From Ideonella sp. (GTDB lineage: Bacteria; Pseudomonadota; Gammaproteobacteria; Burkholderiales; Burkholderiaceae_C), in contig JABTUC010000002.1 of NCBI GenBank assembly GCA_015075545.1, positions 669,792 through 733,791 of the forward strand: a stretch of DNA of 64,000 nucleotides. Reading direction: 5' to 3'. Below, piece after piece: positions 40,099 to 49,263 of this stretch. The stretch's first letter is position 1, and every line of letters starts with the position of its first letter. The notes below the pieces were generated by a model that saw only the letters and a list, made by a program, of their open reading frames with translations, was not told where the DNA came from and ran no database searches. Position numbers and translations under genes: made by a program.

Positions 40099-40530
40099 AT
40101 GCGCGCGCTGCTCGACGTGAACGTGCTGATCGCGCTGCTCGACTCGGCGCACGTGGACCATGGGCGCGCGCGCCGATGGCTGGCAGCCCATCTGCGCTCC
40201 GGGTGGGCTTCCTCGCCGATCACGCAGAACGGCTGCATCCGCATCCTGGCGCAACCGAACTATCCGAGTCCGCTGCCGGCGTCGCAGGTGGCGCTGCGTC
40301 TGGCCGAGGCCACGGCCGACGCGAGCCACCGGTTCTGGCCCGACAGCATGAGCGTGCTCGACGCCGGCCGCATCGACTGGGCCCGCATACTCGGTCATCG
40401 GCAGGTGACCGATGCCTACCTGCTCGCGCTGGCGGTGGAGCACAGGGGTTGCTTCGCCACGTTCGATCGGCGAGTCGATTTCCGCGTCGTGCCGGGCGCC
40501 AAGGAGGCGAACCTGGTCGTCATCGATTGA
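40099..40530 (+). CDS. vapC: PIN-domain ribonuclease toxin (VapC-like)
   Basis: 143 residues. It starts with ALLDVNVLIALLD, where the first catalytic Asp lies, and keeps the later acidic residues in TDAYLLALAVEHRGCFATFDRRVDF. VapC toxins cleave tRNA or rRNA. ATG 40099 is used; GTG 40084, overlapping the antitoxin stop, would add five residues. The module sits between polysaccharide genes without interrupting them. Confidence 0.87.
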   Translation: MRALLDVNVLIALLDSAHVDHGRARRWLAAHLRSGWASSPITQNGCIRILAQPNYPSPLPASQVALRLAEATADASHRFWPDSMSVLDAGRIDWARILGHRQVTDAYLLALAVEHRGCFATFDRRVDFRVVPGAKEANLVVID

Positions 40531-40537
40531 GCCGGGC

Positions 40538-41134
40538 GTGGTCAAGCGCGGATTCGATCTGCTGCTGGTCGGCGTCGGGCTGATCGTGTTGGCGCCGCTG
40601 CTGCTGGCGGCAATGCTGTGGGTGCGGCTGGATTCGCCCGGCCCGGCGTTGTTTCGGCAGGAGCGCGTGGGCCGGCACGGGCGGCTGTTTCGGATCCACA
40701 AGCTGCGCACGATGCGCGCCGACGCGCCGGCGGTCGGCCCGGCGATCACAGCGCACGCCGATGCGCGCGTCACGCGCGCGGGCCACTGGCTGCGCCGCTA
40801 CCGCATCGACGAGCTGCCGCAGTTGATCGACGTGCTGCGCGGCGACATGAGTCTGGTGGGCCCGCGGCCCGAGCTGCCGCGCTTCGTCGCGCTGTATCCG
40901 GCCGAGCTGCGCGCCAAGGTGCTGGCCGTGCGCCCGGGCATCACCGACCCGGCGTCGCTCGAGTTCGTCGACGAGAGCGAACTGCTGGCGGGCAGCCCCG
41001 ACCCCGAGCGCACCTACGTCGAGACCATCCTGCCGCGCAAGCTGCAACGCCAGGTGCAGTACGCTGAGCGCGCCACCTGGTGGACCGACCTCGCAGTGAT
41101 GGCGCGCACGCTGCGCGTGTTGCTGGCGCGGTGA
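40538..41134 (+). CDS. Initiating undecaprenyl-phosphate sugar-phosphate transferase
   Basis: 198 residues of the bacterial sugar transferase family (PglC/WlbG-like short form): one N-terminal reentrant hydrophobic helix (FDLLLVGVGLIVLAPLLLAA), LDSPGPALFRQERVGRHGR, KLRTMRADAP, DELPQLIDVLRGDMSLVGPRPELP and ending with PGITDPASL. It starts glycan assembly by moving a sugar-1-phosphate, probably a 6-deoxy-HexNAc derivative, to undecaprenyl phosphate. The GTG at 40538 follows the toxin stop by 7 nt. Confidence 0.9.
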   Translation: MVKRGFDLLLVGVGLIVLAPLLLAAMLWVRLDSPGPALFRQERVGRHGRLFRIHKLRTMRADAPAVGPAITAHADARVTRAGHWLRRYRIDELPQLIDVLRGDMSLVGPRPELPRFVALYPAELRAKVLAVRPGITDPASLEFVDESELLAGSPDPERTYVETILPRKLQRQVQYAERATWWTDLAVMARTLRVLLAR

Positions 41135-41136
41135 CA

Positions 41137-43161
41137 ATGCCGGCCATGACGGAGCGTCCCGAACCGCGCCCCCAGGCGGCGCAAGCGCTGTCACCCCGCG
41201 AGGGGGCTGAGTCGAGTGGCCTGGCCGCACTGACTCGGGAGGGAGTGGGCACCGAGCGGGCGCAGCCGCAGGCCGCTGGCCTGACCATCTGGCACCGGCT
41301 CGACCGCGCACTGGCGCGCCTGCGCCCGCACCGCGAGTGGGCCGCGCTGCTGATCGACGCGGTGCTGGTGGCCGTGGCCTGGAACGCCACCTATCTGTTC
41401 CGCCTCGGTTTCGAGCGCTGGTTCAGGGTGCGCCCGGACTACGACCATTGGGTGATGCTCGGCATCGTCGGCGTCTACGCGGTGCTGTTCCGCGTCTTCG
41501 GCGTGCCCAAGGGCATCTGGCGCTTCTCGGGCTTCGGCGAGGTGCAGCGGCTGGCGCTGGCGTGCGCGGTGGCCGGCGCTCTCAGCGGCGCGGCCGTGAT
41601 GCTGCTGGGCCTGCGCGAGGTGCCGCGCGCGGTGCTGGCGCTGCACCCGGTGATCACGCTGATGGCGGTGGCGCTGGCGCGGCTGGCGTACCGCATGCTG
41701 TACGAGCACGCGCGCTCGCGCATCACCGGCAGCGACAGCGAGGTGCGGCGCGCGCTGGTGCTCGGCGCCGGCGAGGCGGCGCGCCTGCTGGTGGCCGGCA
41801 TACATCAACAAGGCTGGATCGTGCTCGGCTTTCTCGACGACGACCCGCACAAGCGCGGCGCGCGCGTGGCCGGCGTGCCGGTGCTCGGGCCTCTTGCGTC
41901 GCTGCGCGACAAGGCCACCGTCGGCTCGGCGACGCACCTGATCCTGGCCATGCCGTCGGTGCGCGGGGCGCGCCGGCGCGAGTTGCTCGAGCTGGCTGCA
42001 GGCTCCGGCCTGCCGGTGGTCACCGTGCCGTCGGCCGACGAGCTGCGCGACGGCAACCAGCGAATCGACCGCTTGCGCGACATCGAGCCCGAAGACCTGC
42101 TCGGCCGTGAGCCGGTGCAGCTCGACGAGGCCGGCATCGCATCGACGCTGCGCGACAAGACAGTGCTGATCACCGGCGCCGGCGGCAGCATCGGCGCCGA
42201 GCTGTGCCGCCAGGTGGCGCAGTACCAGCCGGCGCGAATGGTGCTGTACGAGCTGAGCGAGTTCAACCTCTACAACATCGAGCAGGACCTGGGCGAGCGC
42301 TTCCCGGCGCTGCCGCTGGCGCGCGTGATCGGCGACGTGAAGGATCTCGATCACCTGCGGCACACGCTCGGGCAGTACGCGCCGCAGGTGGTGTTCCACG
42401 CCGCCGCGTTCAAGCACGTGCCGCTGATGGAAGAAGGCAACGCGCTGGCGGCATTGCGCAACAACACGCTGGGCACGTACCACGCGGCGCTGGCCGCAGG
42501 CGAGGCGCGAGTCGAGCGCTTCGTGCTGATCAGCACCGACAAGGCGGTGAACCCCACCAACGTGATGGGCGCCACCAAGCGCGCCGCCGAGATGGTGGTG
42601 TCGGCGCTGGCCGCGCAATACCCAGGCACGCGATACGTCGCGGTGCGCTTCGGCAACGTGCTGGGCTCCAGCGGTAGCGTGATCCCCAAGTTCAAGGAGC
42701 AGATCGCGCGCGGCGGCCCGGTGACGGTGACGCACCCGGAGATCATCCGCTACTTCATGACGATCCCCGAGGCGGCGCGCCTCGTGCTGCAGGCGGCGGC
42801 CATCGGCGAGAGTGGCCAGGTGCTGGTGCTCGACATGGGCGAGCCGGTGAAGATCGTCGACATGGCGCGACAACTCATCCGCCTGTCGGGCCACTCGGCC
42901 GACGACGTGGCCATCGAGTTCAGCGGCCTGCGCGCTGGCGAGAAGCTCTACGAAGAGCTGCTGGCCGACGCCGACACCACGGTGGCCACCGCGGTGCCGC
43001 AGCTTCGAGTGGCGCGGTTGGCGCAGCACGGGTCGCTGCCCGACGAACTGCTCGCGCTGGCGGCGGCGTCGGCGCATGCCGGCGATGCGGCCGTGCGCGC
43101 AGCGCTGCGGCGCGCGGTACCGGAGTACCGGAGTTCCGACCCGAAGACTTTCGACCGATGA
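41137..43161 (+). CDS. Membrane nucleotide-sugar 4,6-dehydratase (WbpM/CapD-like)
   Basis: 674 residues. After an unusual 45-residue N-terminal stretch come four transmembrane helices, a first Rossmann region (RRALVLGAGEAARLLV) and the C-terminal SDR dehydratase domain with VLITGAGGSIGAELCRQ near residue 343 and STDKAVNPTNVMGATKR, where Met replaces the usual Tyr of YxxxK, as in long dehydratases such as WbpM. It makes UDP-4-keto-6-deoxy-HexNAc. A GACAAT hexamer eight bases before ATG 41146 may mark a leaderless start; ATG 41137 is also in frame. Confidence 0.92.
   Translation: MPAMTERPEPRPQAAQALSPREGAESSGLAALTREGVGTERAQPQAAGLTIWHRLDRALARLRPHREWAALLIDAVLVAVAWNATYLFRLGFERWFRVRPDYDHWVMLGIVGVYAVLFRVFGVPKGIWRFSGFGEVQRLALACAVAGALSGAAVMLLGLREVPRAVLALHPVITLMAVALARLAYRMLYEHARSRITGSDSEVRRALVLGAGEAARLLVAGIHQQGWIVLGFLDDDPHKRGARVAGVPVLGPLASLRDKATVGSATHLILAMPSVRGARRRELLELAAGSGLPVVTVPSADELRDGNQRIDRLRDIEPEDLLGREPVQLDEAGIASTLRDKTVLITGAGGSIGAELCRQVAQYQPARMVLYELSEFNLYNIEQDLGERFPALPLARVIGDVKDLDHLRHTLGQYAPQVVFHAAAFKHVPLMEEGNALAALRNNTLGTYHAALAAGEARVERFVLISTDKAVNPTNVMGATKRAAEMVVSALAAQYPGTRYVAVRFGNVLGSSGSVIPKFKEQIARGGPVTVTHPEIIRYFMTIPEAARLVLQAAAIGESGQVLVLDMGEPVKIVDMARQLIRLSGHSADDVAIEFSGLRAGEKLYEELLADADTTVATAVPQLRVARLAQHGSLPDELLALAAASAHAGDAAVRAALRRAVPEYRSSDPKTFDR
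41185..41247 (+). repeat. Repeat-like GC-rich element inside the dehydratase N-terminus
   Basis: A stretch reading GTCACCCCGCGAGGGGGCTG, then GAGTGGCCTGGCCGCACTGA and GGGAGGGAGTG. It contains imperfect inverted arms (GAGTC 41209-41213 with GACTC 41232-41236, flanking AGTGGCC and GGCCGCACT). It looks like the intergenic GC-rich repeats I recall from Burkholderiales genomes. Here it is translated in frame as part of a low-complexity leader (about residues 17-37). Only one copy is present in the window, so repeat status is inferred. Confidence 0.35.
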
Positions 43162-44279
43162 GCGCAAACGACAGTGGCCCCCTGATCGACATCGTCGCCG
43201 GCGCGCGACCCAACTTCATGAAGATCGCGCCGATCATCCGCGCGATCGAGGCGCGGCAGAAGGCGGGAAGCGCGCTGCGCTGGCGCCTGGTGCATACCGG
43301 CCAGCATTACGACGCGCGCATGTCGGCCGACTTCTTCACGCAACTCGACATCCCGGAGCCCGACGTCAACCTCGAGGTCGGCTCGGGCACGCAGGCCGAG
43401 CAGACGGCGGCGATCATGGTGCGCTACGAGGCGCTGCTGGTGAAGCAGCGCAGCGCGCTGTGCCTGGTGGTGGGTGATGTCACCTCGACGATGGCGTGCG
43501 CCATCGTGGCGCAGAAGCTGTGCGTCGCGGTGGCGCACGTCGAGGCCGGCATCCGCTCGGGCGACTGGACGATGCCCGAAGAGATCAACCGCATGGTGAC
43601 CGACGCGATCACCAACTGGTTCTTCACCACCAGCGAGGTGGCCAACGACAACCTGCGGCGTGCCGGCGTCCGCAACGAGCGCATCTTCTTCGTCGGCAAC
43701 ACGATGATCGACACCCTGCTGGCCAACCTGCCGCGCCTGAGGGCGCCGTCGTTCTGGGGCGAGGCCAGGCTGCAGCCGGGTGGCTATTTCGTGATGACGA
43801 TGCATCGGCCGGCCAACGTCGACACCGCGCAAGGCTTCGCCGCCGTGCTGAAGGCCATCGGCGACGGCGTGCGCGGCATGCCGGTGGTGTTTCCGGTGCA
43901 CCCGCGCACGGCCAAGACGCTGGCGGCGCTGGGCGAGCTGCCGAACAACCTGCTGCTCGTCGACCCGCAGCCGTACCTGGAGTTCAACTACCTGGTCAAG
44001 CATGCCAAGGCCGCGATCACCGACTCCGGCGGCGTGACCGAAGAGACCACGGTGATGGGGGTTCCGTGCATCACGATGCGCAACACCACCGAGCGACCCG
44101 AGACCGTGACGCTGGGCACCAACGAGCTGATCGGCACCGATCCAGCACAGTTGAAGCCTGCGCTCGATCGCCTGTTCGATGGTGGCTGGAAGACCGGCAG
44201 CGTGCCGCCGTTGTGGGACGGCAAGACGGGCGAGCGCATTGTCGAGCGGCTCGAGGCGTTGCTGGCCGCGCCTCGATGA
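43158..44279 (+). CDS. wecB: UDP-GlcNAc 2-epimerase (WecB family)
   Basis: 373 residues, nonhydrolysing epimerase fold with GARPNFMKIAPI, HTGQHYDARMSADFF, VGDVTSTMACAIVAQKL, VAHVEAGIRSGDWTMPEEINR and DSGGVTEETTVMGVPC. The NFMKI form and the YDARMS segment are of the UDP-GlcNAc to UDP-ManNAc type and differ from the WbpI-like paralogue at 35467. It starts in an ATGA overlap with the dehydratase gene and converges with the minus-strand epimerase 15 nt later. Confidence 0.88.
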   Translation: MSANDSGPLIDIVAGARPNFMKIAPIIRAIEARQKAGSALRWRLVHTGQHYDARMSADFFTQLDIPEPDVNLEVGSGTQAEQTAAIMVRYEALLVKQRSALCLVVGDVTSTMACAIVAQKLCVAVAHVEAGIRSGDWTMPEEINRMVTDAITNWFFTTSEVANDNLRRAGVRNERIFFVGNTMIDTLLANLPRLRAPSFWGEARLQPGGYFVMTMHRPANVDTAQGFAAVLKAIGDGVRGMPVVFPVHPRTAKTLAALGELPNNLLLVDPQPYLEFNYLVKHAKAAITDSGGVTEETTVMGVPCITMRNTTERPETVTLGTNELIGTDPAQLKPALDRLFDGGWKTGSVPPLWDGKTGERIVERLEALLAAPR

Positions 44280-44294
44280 TTTCGCGTCGCGCGC

Positions 44295-45281
44295 TCAGCC
44301 GAATCCACCGGCCTTCCACTGCCTGAGCCAGGCGACGAAGCGGCGCAGGCCTTCGCTCAACGGCGTCGACGGCTCGAAGCCCACGCGCTCGCGCAGCCGC
44401 GTGACGTCGGCGCAGGTCATTGTCACGTCACCTGGCTGCGGGCCCAGCATCTGCAGCTTGGGCTGAACACCGAGCGCGGAGGCCAGCGTCTCGACGAACT
44501 CGAGCACCGTCACCGGCGCGTGGTTGCCGATGTTAAACACCTCGTGCGGCGGCGTCGCCGGCGGCGGCGATGCAAAGGCGACGCGCACCACGCCTTCGAC
44601 GATGTCGTCGATGTAGGTGAAGTCGCGCTGCAGCTTGCCATGGCCGAACACCGGCAGTGCCTCGCCCGCGAGCAGCTTCTCGGCGAAGCTGAAGGCGGCC
44701 ATGTCGGGCCGGCCCCACGGGCCGTAGACCGTGAAGAAGCGCAAGCCGGTGGCGCGCAGGCCGTAAAGGTGGCTGTAGGTGTGCGCCATCAGCTCGTTGG
44801 CCTTCTTGGTTGCCGCGTACAGCGACACCGGCGCATCGGTGTTCTGCGTCTCGCGAAAGGGCGGGTCGGTGCGGTCGCCGTAGACGCTGCTGGAGCTGGC
44901 GTACACGAGGTGCTGCACCCTGTGGCGGCGGCAGGCCTCGAGCACGTTGGCGAAGCCCACCAGGTTGGACTGCACGTAGGTCTCGGGGTGGTTGATCGAG
45001 TAGCGCACGCCGGCCTGGGCGGCAAGGTGGACCACGACGCCCGGCTTCACCGCTTCGAACAGCGCACGCACGGCAGCCGCGTCGGCGAGCTCGACGGCGT
45101 CGCAGCGCACGCCGCACGGCGCCAGCAGGTGCGCAACACGAGCGCGCTTGAGCGCCGGGTCGTAGTAGTCGTTGAAGTTGTCGCAACCATGCACCGTGTG
45201 CCCCTGCTCCGCCAGGCGCGCGGCGACGAACGAGCCGATGAAGCCGGCGGCGCCGGTGACGAGGATGACAGGGTCGGGCAT
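44295..45281 (-). CDS. NAD-dependent epimerase, UDP-glucuronate 4-epimerase-like
   Basis: 328 residues, extended SDR: VTGAAGFIGSFVAARL, CDNFNDYYDPALKRAR, SSSSVYG, catalytic YAATK and LRFFTVYGPWGRPDMA. The DNFNDYYDPxLKxAR segment is the hallmark of UDP-glucuronate (or GlcNAcA) C4-epimerases. It would convert UDP-GlcA from the ugd product to UDP-GalA. ATG 45281 is the start; the frame runs only 5 codons further to a TTG. It is the only minus-strand gene in this part of the locus. Confidence 0.88.
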   Translation of the reverse strand: MPDPVILVTGAAGFIGSFVAARLAEQGHTVHGCDNFNDYYDPALKRARVAHLLAPCGVRCDAVELADAAAVRALFEAVKPGVVVHLAAQAGVRYSINHPETYVQSNLVGFANVLEACRRHRVQHLVYASSSSVYGDRTDPPFRETQNTDAPVSLYAATKKANELMAHTYSHLYGLRATGLRFFTVYGPWGRPDMAAFSFAEKLLAGEALPVFGHGKLQRDFTYIDDIVEGVVRVAFASPPPATPPHEVFNIGNHAPVTVLEFVETLASALGVQPKLQMLGPQPGDVTMTCADVTRLRERVGFEPSTPLSEGLRRFVAWLRQWKAGGFG

Positions 45282-45416
45282 GGCGGTGGCACGCAACGAG
45301 ACGCCGCATTGTCAGCGATGGCACCACGAGCCGCGATGCGTGGGCAGCGCAGACGCCGCTCGCCCGACGCCTCCGTGCAGAAACGAATCGCCACTTCAAG
45401 ACTGCCATGGGTTGGT

Positions 45417-45434
45417 GCATCAAGATGCTAAGAT
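45417..45434 (+). promoter_or_regulatory. Short palindrome and -10-like box before the second antitoxin
   Basis: GCATC-AA-GATGC (45417-45428) is directly followed by TAAGAT (45429-45434), seven bases before the antitoxin ATG. The octamer GCATCAAG also occurs in the operator of the first VapBC module (39819-39826). It is likely an autoregulatory site. No convincing -35 box is at a normal distance. Confidence 0.4.
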
Positions 45435-45440
45435 GACAAA

Positions 45441-45716
45441 ATGCGAACAACGATCGATCTGCCGGAGGCGACGCTGCGCCAACTCAAGGCCAGAGCCGCT
45501 CTGGAGGGTGTGCAGATGAAGGAGTTGGTGCTCGGGTACGTGCAGCACGGCCTGGCGCGGCGGCCAGCCCCGGCGCAGGCCGTCATGCGCAGCCCGCTGC
45601 CCGACCTGGTGCCGAACAAGCCGCTCGCGCTGCGCCGGCCCAAGAACGCCGCGCTGTTCGCCGCCCTCGACGAGGCCGACGCGCGGTGCGCCACGGGCAG
45701 ACGGCGTGCGCGTTGA
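45441..45716 (+). CDS. vapB: VapB-type antitoxin, second module
   Basis: 91 residues with MRTTIDLPEATLRQLKARAA and LEGVQMKELVLGYVQHGL forming a ribbon-helix-helix domain, then a tail with LPDLVPNKPLALRRPKN. It belongs to a different subfamily from the antitoxin at 39843. Its partner toxin gene, overlapping by 11 nt, is frameshifted, so this is an antitoxin that may have outlived its toxin. Confidence 0.8.
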   Translation: MRTTIDLPEATLRQLKARAALEGVQMKELVLGYVQHGLARRPAPAQAVMRSPLPDLVPNKPLALRRPKNAALFAALDEADARCATGRRRAR

Positions 45717-46159
45717 GGCAGGCGATCTGCTCGACGTCAACGTCCTGGTTGGCGCTGGCTGCGCCGTCACACGTGCACCACGGCGCGGCGCGCGCCTACT
45801 GGATGCAGCCCGTACTGCCGCGGCTGTGGTTCAACCGCATCACGATGCTCGGCCTTGTGCGCCTGCTGTGCGAGCCCAAGATCATGGGCGAGGCCAAGCT
45901 GTCGCCGACCAGGGCGCTGGAGGTCTACGAGCACCTCGAGGCGCTGCCCGAGGTGGGCTTCATGGACGAGCCGCCAGCCTGTGGTCCGGCCTTCGCTGCT
46001 GCGCTGCGCTCGATGGCGCCGAGCTCCGGCCGGTTGTTGACCGACCTCTACCTGGGCTGCTTCGCTCAGGCAGCGCAATTGCGTCTGGTGACATTCGATC
46101 GTGACTTCGAGCGCTTCGCCGGGCTTGCGGTGCTGCGCCTATCACCCGCGGGGAAATGA
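45706..46159 (+). pseudogene. Frameshifted PIN-domain toxin gene (vapC)
   Basis: Translation from GTG 45706 gives AGDLLDVNVLV, the PIN start with its first catalytic Asp, and then leaves the family pattern. The +1-shifted frame resumes at once with ALAAPSHVHHGAARAYW and continues to RLVTFDRDFERFAGL and a stop at 46159. One extra G at 45751-45752 (ctggttggcg) explains both halves. Either the toxin is inactivated or this is a sequencing error. All later motifs are intact, so the event would be recent. Confidence 0.8.
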
Positions 46160-46289
46160 CGCCCTTCGTGCGAGGGTGTCGGAGTGGGGCCTTGGTTGAG
46201 GGAGCGGTCGGATACCGCCGCTCTGGCGCGATCCACGAGAATGCGCGGTCTGTCCTCGCCCACCAGCAACCTGCAGCAGCCCTCTCACC

Positions 46290-47612
46290 ATGAAGATCAC
46301 CCTCGTCGGCTCCGGCTATGTCGGCCTCGTCACCGGCGCCTGCCTGGCCGAGATGGGCAACCACGTGGTGTGCCTCGACGTCGATGCCGGCAAGATCGCG
46401 CTGCTGCAAGGCGGCGGCGTGCCGATCCACGAGCCCGGTCTCGAGCCGCTGATCCAGCGCAACGCCGCCGCGGGCCGGCTGCAGTTCACCACCGACACCG
46501 ACGCTGCGGTGCTGCACGGCACGGTGATCTTCATCGCGGTGGGCACGCCGCCCGGTGAAGACGGCTCGGCCGACCTGCGCTACGTGACGCAGGCCGCGCG
46601 CTCGATCGGCCAGCGCATGACCGACTACAAGCTGATCGTCGACAAGAGCACGGTGCCGGTGGGCACCGGCGACGCGGTGGAAGCCACCGTCCGCGCGGCA
46701 CTCACCGAGCGCGGCGTCGACGTCGCGTTCTCGGTGGTGTCGAACCCCGAGTTCCTGAAGGAAGGTGCCGCGATCGAGGACTTCATGAAGCCCGACCGCG
46801 TGGTGGTCGGCAGCGACGACGAGCGGGCGATCCACCTGATGCGCGCGCTGTACGCCCCGTTCATCCGCAACCGCGACCGCCTGCTGGTGATGGACCGCCG
46901 CAGCGCCGAGCTCACCAAGTACGCGGCCAACGCGATGCTGGCCACGCGCATCAGCTTCATGAACGAGCTGGCCAACCTCGCCGAGCGCATCGGCGCCGAC
47001 ATCGAGCTGGTGCGCCAGGGCATCGGCAGCGACCCGCGCATCGGCACGCAGTTCTTGTACCCCGGGTGCGGCTACGGAGGGTCGTGCTTTCCCAAGGACG
47101 TGAAGGCGCTGATGCACACCGGCCAGCAGTCGGGGTTGCAGTTGCGCGTGCTCGGCGCCGTGGAGGCCGCCAACGAGCGGCAGAAGAGCGTGCTGGTCGA
47201 CAAGGTGGTGGCGCGCTTCGGCGCCGACCTGACCGGCCGGCGCTTCGCGCTGTGGGGGCTGGCGTTCAAGCCCGGCACCGACGACATGCGCGAGGCGCCG
47301 AGCATCGCGGTGATCCAGGGGCTCACCGAGCGCGGCGCGTCGGTGGCGGCCTACGACCCGGTGGCGATGGCCGAGGCCAGGCGGCACCTGGCCGACGTCA
47401 AGTCACTCGACTACGCGTCGAGCAGCGATGCCGCGCTTGCGGGCGCCGACGCGCTGATCATCGTCACCGAGTGGAAGGAGTTCCGCAGCCCGGACTTCGA
47501 TGCGCTCAAGGCGACGCTGCGGCAGCCTGTGATCTTCGACGGGCGCAATTTGTTCGATCCGAGGCTGGTGCGCGAAATGGGGCTTGAGTACCACGGCATC
47601 GGGCGCGGGTAA
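46290..47612 (+). CDS. ugd: UDP-glucose 6-dehydrogenase
   Basis: Oxidises UDP-glucose to UDP-glucuronate with 2 NAD. 440 residues: [18 protein letters not shown] Rossmann start, [34 protein letters not shown] and the catalytic Cys266 in YGGSCFPKD. The [14 protein letters not shown] form separates it from WbpA-type UDP-GlcNAc dehydrogenases. Its product feeds the UDP-GlcA 4-epimerase (44295) and the UDP-GlcA decarboxylase (48271) nearby. The 130 nt upstream contain no gene. Confidence 0.95.
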   Translation: MKITLVGSGYVGLVTGACLAEMGNHVVCLDVDAGKIALLQGGGVPIHEPGLEPLIQRNAAAGRLQFTTDTDAAVLHGTVIFIAVGTPPGEDGSADLRYVTQAARSIGQRMTDYKLIVDKSTVPVGTGDAVEATVRAALTERGVDVAFSVVSNPEFLKEGAAIEDFMKPDRVVVGSDDERAIHLMRALYAPFIRNRDRLLVMDRRSAELTKYAANAMLATRISFMNELANLAERIGADIELVRQGIGSDPRIGTQFLYPGCGYGGSCFPKDVKALMHTGQQSGLQLRVLGAVEAANERQKSVLVDKVVARFGADLTGRRFALWGLAFKPGTDDMREAPSIAVIQGLTERGASVAAYDPVAMAEARRHLADVKSLDYASSSDAALAGADALIIVTEWKEFRSPDFDALKATLRQPVIFDGRNLFDPRLVREMGLEYHGIGRG

Positions 47613-47885
47613 GGTCGCGATTCCACCACCTTATGGTGAAATGGCGCCCACAGCGCGTCGCGCGATGGACTGCGTCTCTCGTCCAAAATGCAGTGGCTCT
47701 GCACATTGGACGAACCGCAGGCGCTGCCATGGTTTCGCCCCGACCAGACGAGCGACAACTGGACAAGCCCGTAAACAGTCGTGTGCCATCTCGGCTTCGG
47801 GGTCACGGCCCCTGACAAGCAGGGTCTCGCGTGGCTGTGGAGCAGGGTTGTACAAATTCAAAGCCGTTCTTTGAATCTGTACGGA
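47613..47885 (+). other. Non-coding stretch between ugd and the ATPase remnant
   Basis: No gene-like frame is convincing here. The last third contains a strong 14-bp-arm palindrome (47850-47882). The rest has no recognised feature; base composition is a little lower in GC than the flanking ugd gene. It may be the left side of an old insertion. Confidence 0.5.
47850..47882. promoter_or_regulatory. Strong inverted repeat before the ATPase remnant
   Basis: GTACAAATTCAAAG (47850-47863), loop CCGTT, then CTTTGAATCTGTAC (47869-47882): 13 of 14 positions pair. It ends 3 nt before the ATG of the truncated ATPase gene, so it is either an operator overlapping the promoter or a hairpin over the start site. 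It is AT-rich compared with its surroundings. Confidence 0.6.
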
Positions 47886-48143
47886 ATGCTGTCCCGCGAC
47901 TCCTCCGCAGCACTGCATCGGCTGGCGCACAGTCTTCCGATCGTCGTGGTCACCGGGACGCGGCAATCCGGCAAGATCAGGCTGGTGCGGCAGGCCTTCC
48001 ACGAACTGCAGTACGTGACCCTCGAAGACTTGGACAGGTACGACCGCGGGCTGTCTGACCCGCGCCGCCTTCTCGATCTGCATGCCGATGCCGTCCTCGA
48101 CGAGGTGCAGCGTGCGCCGGGTCTGATGTCGTATCTGCTTGGA
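47886..48143 (+). pseudogene. Truncated AAA_14-type ATPase gene (5' end only)
   Basis: About 85 residues match the N-terminus of the ATP-binding AAA_14/DUF4143 family: SLPIVVVTGTRQSGKIRLVRQAF, YVTLEDLDRYDRGLSDPRRLL and [16 protein letters not shown] (Walker B). The family is normally around 380-420 residues, so some three quarters are missing. The Walker A reads GTRQSGKIRL, with Ile where Thr or Ser should bind magnesium. Truncation occurs where IS66-like sequence begins. Confidence 0.75.
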
Positions 48144-48270
48144 ATCGACGGCTACGATCCCTTGTCTACCTCAACGACGTGCTGCGGCGATTGCCCACCC
48201 AGCTCAACAGCCGCGTGGAGGAGTCGTCGGCGCGCGTGGGCGCCGATATGCGCGCGACGATAATGAAGGT

Positions 48271-48274
<4 letters not shown>
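48144..48274 (+). mobile_element. Remnant of an IS66-family transposase 3' end
   Basis: In the ATPase frame GIDGYDPL appears, then one base further on a shifted frame reads [17 protein letters not shown]. Joined, [19 protein letters not shown] fits the C-terminal NGxDPxxYLxDVLxRLPTQ segment of IS66 TnpC transposases. A single missing G at about 48164 explains the shift. The segment decays after RVEE and runs into the start of the next gene, whose ATG overlaps the frame's TGA at 48272. No inverted terminal repeat was recognised. Confidence 0.6.
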
Positions 48275-49230
<956 letters not shown>

Positions 49231-49263
49231 GGCATAGCAAAGCACCCCCCACGGGTGACTTCG

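Noticed and set aside
46160-46289. Stretch before ugd examined for a small gene or RNA
   Set aside because: No conserved frame, no stable hairpin with T-run and no convincing promoter pair; treated as a plain intergenic region.
47769-47800. GTAAACAGTCGTGTGCC as a possible IS66 terminal inverted repeat
   Set aside because: Only the first few bases resemble an IS66 end and no partner end was found, so it is not supported.
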